Below are positions 34,883 through 38,678 of a stretch of 38,678 nt of DNA, piece by piece. Position 1 is the stretch's first letter. Each line of letters begins with the position of its first letter. The translations under genes and the position numbers were made by a program. The notes beneath the pieces were generated by a model. It did not search any database, had not been told where the DNA came from, and saw nothing but the letters and a program-made list of their open reading frames with translations. Origin of the DNA: Syntrophomonadaceae bacterium (GTDB lineage: Bacteria > Bacillota > DSM-12270 > Thermacetogeniales > Thermacetogeniaceae); assembly GCA_012840405.1 (NCBI GenBank), contig DULM01000022.1, positions 1-38,678 of the forward strand. Reading direction: 5' to 3'.

Positions 34883-35632
34883 ATGCTGACTCTCAATAAC
34901 GTTTCCTTGGCCTATACCAATGGCAAAGCATCAGTCAATGCCCTGGTAGATATTGATTTTCAAATTGAAGAAGGCAAGAGCTATGCCATTATAGGACCTT
35001 CGGGATGTGGTAAAACATCCCTTATTTTTCTCATGATGGGTCTACTCCACCCCACAACAGGAGAAATCTTACTCTATGGAAAACCGCTGTTAAAACCGCA
35101 CAGGGATACAGCACTGATCTTACAGGAATACGGACTGTTGCCTTGGAAAACCGTATGGGAAAATGCGGCATTGGGCCTAAAACTGCGTAAAGTGGCTGAA
35201 GAGGAGATCAACCGTATTTTGGAGCGGGTCTTTGAAGAGCTGGAGCTTACCGAGTGCATCGATCGCTACCCTACACAATTAAGCGGTGGTCAGAAGCAGA
35301 GGGTCGCTCTCGCTCGGGCCTTATCCCTGAGACCCAAGCTTTTACTCATGGATGAGCCGCTGTCAGCCTTAGATGCCTTAACCAGAGAAAACTTGCAGGA
35401 AGTAATTTTAAAATTAATCAAGCGTTATCAAATGACAAGTGTATTAGTCACTCACAGCATCGAAGAAGCAGTGTATCTAGGGCAAAAAATAGTTATTCTT
35501 TCTTCGCAGCCTGGTAGGATCTGTGCTCAGATAGATAATCCAGAACAGGGAACAGATGGCTACCGTAAAAAAACATCTTTCTATGAAAAATGCAGTGAGG
35601 TTAGGTCATTATTGGAGGTATATTCCCAGTGA
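34883..35632 (+). CDS. ABC transporter ATP-binding protein (SsuB/TauB-like)
   Basis: A 249-residue ABC ATPase with Walker A GPSGCGKTS from about residue 38, signature LSGGQKQR, Walker B LLLMDEP and the switch His in VTHSIEEA. It energises import by the adjacent permease. The ATG is 16 bases after the lipoprotein gene, and the stop overlaps the permease GTG by four bases (GTGA), so the subunits are co-translated. Confidence 0.95.
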   Translation: MLTLNNVSLAYTNGKASVNALVDIDFQIEEGKSYAIIGPSGCGKTSLIFLMMGLLHPTTGEILLYGKPLLKPHRDTALILQEYGLLPWKTVWENAALGLKLRKVAEEEINRILERVFEELELTECIDRYPTQLSGGQKQRVALARALSLRPKLLLMDEPLSALDALTRENLQEVILKLIKRYQMTSVLVTHSIEEAVYLGQKIVILSSQPGRICAQIDNPEQGTDGYRKKTSFYEKCSEVRSLLEVYSQ

Positions 35633-36378
35633 ACAGTAAGATGAATAAAACACTCACCTATATTGCAGCAGCACTATTTCTATTTGTACTGTGGGATATA
35701 TTGGCCCTGATCCTACACAACCCGGCTCTGCCACGCCCAATTCCAGCTTTAATAGCTTTTTTTCAGATCTTTCCCCAGAGTCTCTGGAGGCACTTATTAA
35801 TTAGTACTTACCGGGTCTTGGTTAGTTTGTTTATCGGACTTGCCATCGCTGTTCCCCTAGGACTATATTTGGGAAGAGAACCAAAACTGGACAAGTGGCT
35901 GTCACCACAGTTATATCTGACCTATCCCATCCCCAAGATTGCCTTGCTGCCGGTGATCTTTGCTATCTTTAAGATTGGGGATCTTTCAAAAATAATACTT
36001 ATTGTCATGATCATATTCTTTCAGATTATAGTGACCGTCAGGGATGCGGCTCAAAATATTCCAGCCAATTCGGTTTTGTCTGTTCTCTCCTTAGGTGCAA
36101 CACCTAAGGAGATCTATCGGCATGTGATCATACCGGGATGTCTGCCGGAAATATTTACTGCTGCAAGGATCAGCCTGGGTACCGCGATCAGCATTCTCTT
36201 TTTCGCTGAGTCCTTTGCTACCTTTGATGGGCTGGGCTACTTCATTTTTGAAGCATGGAGCAGGGTAAATTACCCAGAGATGTTTGCAGGGATCATAGCC
36301 ATCAGCCTGCAGGGTTTTATCCTCTTTCTAATATTGGATTTTTTACAGCGGCGTTTTTGCCCCTGGTTGTATACTTAA
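35629..36378 (+). CDS. ABC transporter permease (SsuC/TauC-like)
   Basis: A 249-residue membrane protein with about six helices and the cytoplasmic EAA-type loop LSLGATPKEIYRHVIIPGCL, which docks on the ATPase. The GTG start has TTGGAGGT at eight bases. Together with the two preceding genes it forms a complete importer: lipoprotein, one ATPase gene and one permease gene, each probably used as a homodimer. No terminator is visible before spoVK. Confidence 0.94.
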   Translation: MNSKMNKTLTYIAAALFLFVLWDILALILHNPALPRPIPALIAFFQIFPQSLWRHLLISTYRVLVSLFIGLAIAVPLGLYLGREPKLDKWLSPQLYLTYPIPKIALLPVIFAIFKIGDLSKIILIVMIIFFQIIVTVRDAAQNIPANSVLSVLSLGATPKEIYRHVIIPGCLPEIFTAARISLGTAISILFFAESFATFDGLGYFIFEAWSRVNYPEMFAGIIAISLQGFILFLILDFLQRRFCPWLYT

Positions 36379-36400
36379 CACTATTTCACTTTAAATTGCG

Positions 36401-36406
36401 TATAAT
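36401..36406 (+). promoter_or_regulatory. Possible -10 element upstream of spoVK
   Basis: TATAAT at 36401-36406 lies 40 bases before the spoVK GTG. No good sigma-A -35 stands at 16-18 bases. The eight bases at 36399-36406 also match the sigma-E -10 CATACAAT at six of eight positions, which would fit a sporulation gene, but the -35 is again poor. Confidence 0.3.
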
Positions 36407-36445
36407 GTATTTGGTGTTATCAGATCAACCAGAGGTGAAAGCCGG

Positions 36446-37357
36446 GTGAATTTTAAGCTCCCATCGATGATCGGGGGAAGCAATTATCAGCCTTATTCCA
36501 TTAAAACTAACCATAAAAGTCGGCAATCTACACTCAAGGATGAAGGGAACAGATTAAAACCGGAGCTGGTGTTAAAGGAACTCAATAGCTTGATTGGACT
36601 CAGCGAGGTAAAAAAGCTCGTTCTAGAGCTCTCTGCCTTTGTACAGATCCAAAAACGCCGGGAAAAAGTAAACCTGCGTACCGAACCCCTGGTCTTACAT
36701 ATGATTTTCAAGGGCAACCCAGGAACTGGCAAAACAACTATTGCCAGAATCATGGGGAAGCTGTTCCGGTCTATGGGTGTCCTTTCCCAGGGTCATCTTG
36801 TTGAAGTGGAAAGGGCTGATCTGGTAGGTGAGTATATCGGACATACAGCTCATAAAACCAGAGAGCAGATCAAAAGAGCAATTGGGGGAATTTTATTTAT
36901 CGATGAAGCATATTCCCTGGCCCGGGGTGGAGAAAAAGATTTTGGTAAAGAATGTATCGATGTATTGGTTAAGGCCATGGAGGATCATAAGGAAGACTTG
37001 GTGCTCATTCTTGCTGGTTATAAACAGGAAATGGAGTGGTTTCTGCGCAGCAACCCTGGCCTTTATTCACGTTTTCCTATTCATATCACCTTCCCTGACT
37101 ATACTGTGGAGGAACTGCTGCAGATCGGTGAACTGATGCTTAAAAAAAGGCAGTATCGCCTGCACTCAGAGGCCAAGTTGGTGTTGCGCAGGATCCTGGA
37201 ATCACGAATTCGGAATGGAAATGAGAATGAGGGAAATGCCCGTTTGGTTCGTAACCTAATCGAAAGAGCCATCAGGAAACAGGCGGTAAGACTTGTTAAG
37301 AAAACACACCTCTCCAGAGAGGAATTAATGCTTATCCGAAAAGAAGATTTCGAATAA
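36446..37357 (+). CDS. spoVK: Stage V sporulation protein K, AAA+ ATPase (CbbX-like)
   Basis: A 303-residue AAA+ protein of the SpoVK/CbbX group. It has Walker A GNPGTGKTT at 90-98, the pore-region DLVGEYIGHTAHKT, Walker B GILFIDEAYSL and sensor ILAGY. In Bacillus subtilis SpoVK is made in the mother cell and is needed for spore maturation. The GTG start has AGAGGTG upstream. The position before a ynbB-type gene matches Bacillus, but hflX, which lies between them there, is missing. CbbX itself activates Rubisco; no Rubisco gene is near, so SpoVK is preferred. Confidence 0.92.
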   Translation: MNFKLPSMIGGSNYQPYSIKTNHKSRQSTLKDEGNRLKPELVLKELNSLIGLSEVKKLVLELSAFVQIQKRREKVNLRTEPLVLHMIFKGNPGTGKTTIARIMGKLFRSMGVLSQGHLVEVERADLVGEYIGHTAHKTREQIKRAIGGILFIDEAYSLARGGEKDFGKECIDVLVKAMEDHKEDLVLILAGYKQEMEWFLRSNPGLYSRFPIHITFPDYTVEELLQIGELMLKKRQYRLHSEAKLVLRRILESRIRNGNENEGNARLVRNLIERAIRKQAVRLVKKTHLSREELMLIRKEDFE

Positions 37358-37390
37358 TTAATGAATAAAGGCGAGAAAAAAGGTGAAAAA

Positions 37391-38674
37391 ATGCAGCAAT
37401 TTTTAGAGTATTTAAAGTCCAACTATTCAATCAGCAGTAGAGTCTGTAGCTTAGCTGAAGAAGCTGGGCAAAGGGCAAAGACCGTTTATGAACAAATAGA
37501 GGAGGTTGCCAAACTCAATCAAGCTCGCGTTCTTCAAGCCTTCCAGCAAGCAGGAATAACTGAGTATCACCTCTGGGATGGTACAGGTTATGGCTACAGC
37601 GATTCAGGGCGAGAGGGTTTAGAGGAGGTCTATTCCTTCACCTTTGGAACTGAAGCAGCACTGGTACGAGCCCAGATCATATCAGGTACTCATGCAATTA
37701 CGCTTGGACTGGCATCGATCCTCAAAGCTGGAGATGTACTCCTTTCAGCAACCGGACGTCCCTATGACACCCTGGCCAGGATCATCGGCTGTGATTCAGG
37801 TACAAAAAGGTCATTACAGGGGCAGGGTATTATCTACAAAGAGGCACCCCTTACAGAGGAAGGGCATCCTGATTATGACAGGATCAGAGAACTGTTAAAA
37901 GAAAAAGTGCGTATGGTCATCATCCAGCGTTCCCGGGGTTACAGTTGGCGTCGGGCTTTAAGTGTTGAAGAGATCAGAGATTTGATTTCCTTTATCAAGG
38001 GCTGTCAGCAAGATGTTATTTGTTTTGTCGATAACTGCTATGGTGAATTTGTGGAGGTAAAAGAACCAACCCAACTGGGTGCTGACTTCATGGCAGGTTC
38101 TTTGATCAAGAATCCCGGCGCCGGTTTGGCTCCATCAGGCGGATATCTGGTAGGGAAGAGGGAACTGGTTACTGAGGCCGCGGACCGGCTTGTTGCCCCA
38201 GGAATGGGGCTGCATATGGGCACAAATTTGGGGTTAGGGAGCCTTTTTTATAAAGGATTTTTTATGGCACCCCAGATTGTGGCCGGCGCACTCAAAGCCG
38301 CAGAGTTTGCTGCTCACCTTTTCACTCTGCTGGGTTTTGAAACATCACCCAAGGCAGGAGAAAAGCGAGCCGATATTGTACAAGCGATAAAATTGAATAC
38401 CCCTGAAGGAGTGAAAGCCTTTTGCCGGGGGATCCAAAAGGCTTCTCCGGTGGATTCCCGGGCTGTGCCTGTAGCAAGCCCTCTGCCCGGTTATCAAGAC
38501 AAGGTGATTATGGCAGGGGGGACCTTTGTACAGGGCTCCTCTATTGAACTCACTGCAGATGCCCCTTTACGTCCACCATACATCATTTACCTTCAAGGGG
38601 GCTTATCCTACGCCCATGCCATTATCGGAGCAATTATGGCAGCCCAGGAGTTAATTGACGCAGGATTGGTCTAG
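37391..38674 (+). CDS. ynbB: PLP-dependent methionine gamma-lyase-like protein (YnbB / aluminum resistance family)
   Basis: A 427-residue fold-type I PLP enzyme. The likely cofactor lysine is K240 in GSLIKNPGAG, with FVDNCYGEF just before it supplying the Asp that contacts the pyridine ring. The family is annotated as aluminum resistance or cystathionine/methionine gamma-lyase-like; real substrates are little known. The ATG at 37391 has AAGGTG six bases upstream and gives the usual N-terminus; the ATG at 37361 would add ten lysine-rich residues. The stop is four bases before the window ends, so the gene is complete. Confidence 0.92.
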   Translation: MQQFLEYLKSNYSISSRVCSLAEEAGQRAKTVYEQIEEVAKLNQARVLQAFQQAGITEYHLWDGTGYGYSDSGREGLEEVYSFTFGTEAALVRAQIISGTHAITLGLASILKAGDVLLSATGRPYDTLARIIGCDSGTKRSLQGQGIIYKEAPLTEEGHPDYDRIRELLKEKVRMVIIQRSRGYSWRRALSVEEIRDLISFIKGCQQDVICFVDNCYGEFVEVKEPTQLGADFMAGSLIKNPGAGLAPSGGYLVGKRELVTEAADRLVAPGMGLHMGTNLGLGSLFYKGFFMAPQIVAGALKAAEFAAHLFTLLGFETSPKAGEKRADIVQAIKLNTPEGVKAFCRGIQKASPVDSRAVPVASPLPGYQDKVIMAGGTFVQGSSIELTADAPLRPPYIIYLQGGLSYAHAIIGAIMAAQELIDAGLV

Positions 38675-38678
38675 CAAT

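Noticed and set aside
33895-36378. Naming the ABC genes ssuABC or tauABC
   Set aside because: The subunits fit the wider family, but no sulfonate-specific gene is adjacent and several ligand classes share this architecture.

Overview
The window looks like a chromosomal segment of a spore-forming member of the Bacillota, most likely an anaerobic Clostridia-type lineage. The evidence is the sporulation genes spoVS and spoVK, the Bacillota-type recA-rny-ymdB and miaB-ricA-mutS-mutL-miaA-hfq gene orders, strong Shine-Dalgarno sequences with many TTG and GTG starts, a Bacillota-type SOS box in front of recA, and moderately AT-rich DNA. All 37 genes called lie on the + strand. No rRNA, tRNA, CRISPR array, insertion sequence or phage gene was seen. 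I do not assign a genus.

Layout. (1) 1-7205: the 3' end of an FtsH-like M41 protease, cinA, thpR, recA with a near-consensus promoter and LexA box, rny (RNase Y), an unrecognised gene, ymdB and spoVS, closed by a perfect 12-bp-stem terminator. (2) 7299-10235: an M19 dipeptidase, a PHP-domain phosphoesterase and a secreted double-LysM NlpC/P60 cell-wall hydrolase. (3) 10280-19197: two paralogous MoxR AAA+ / VWA (CoxE-like) gene pairs on either side of a methyltransferase, the cobalamin nucleotide-loop genes cobU-cobS-cobC-type phosphatase, and guaB. (4) 19277-23275: an MgtC-family membrane protein, a large structured intergenic element, an overlapping galT-glgA pair and a divergent Nudix protein. 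(5) 23372-33873: miaB, ricA, mutS, a hydantoinase/oxoprolinase-family gene, a histone-deacetylase-family gene with a cysteine-containing tail, mutL, miaA and hfq. (6) 33895-38674: a three-gene ABC importer (lipoprotein, ATPase, permease), spoVK and a ynbB-type PLP enzyme.

How the genes fit together. From memory of the Bacillus subtilis map, the backbone cinA-recA-rny-ymdB-spoVS-miaB-ricA-mutS-mutL-miaA-hfq-spoVK-ynbB is colinear with that genome. The remaining genes are lineage-specific insertions into it: about 16 kb between spoVS and miaB, a two-gene unit between mutS and mutL, and the ABC importer between hfq and spoVK. Backbone themes are DNA repair (RecA, MutS, MutL), RNA metabolism (RNase Y and its RicA partner, Hfq, MiaA and MiaB, ThpR) and sporulation. 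The best candidates for uncharacterised biology are the duplicated MoxR/VWA modules around the cobalamin/purine block, the hydantoinase-HDAC pair inside mutSL, and the unrecognised gene between rny and ymdB.
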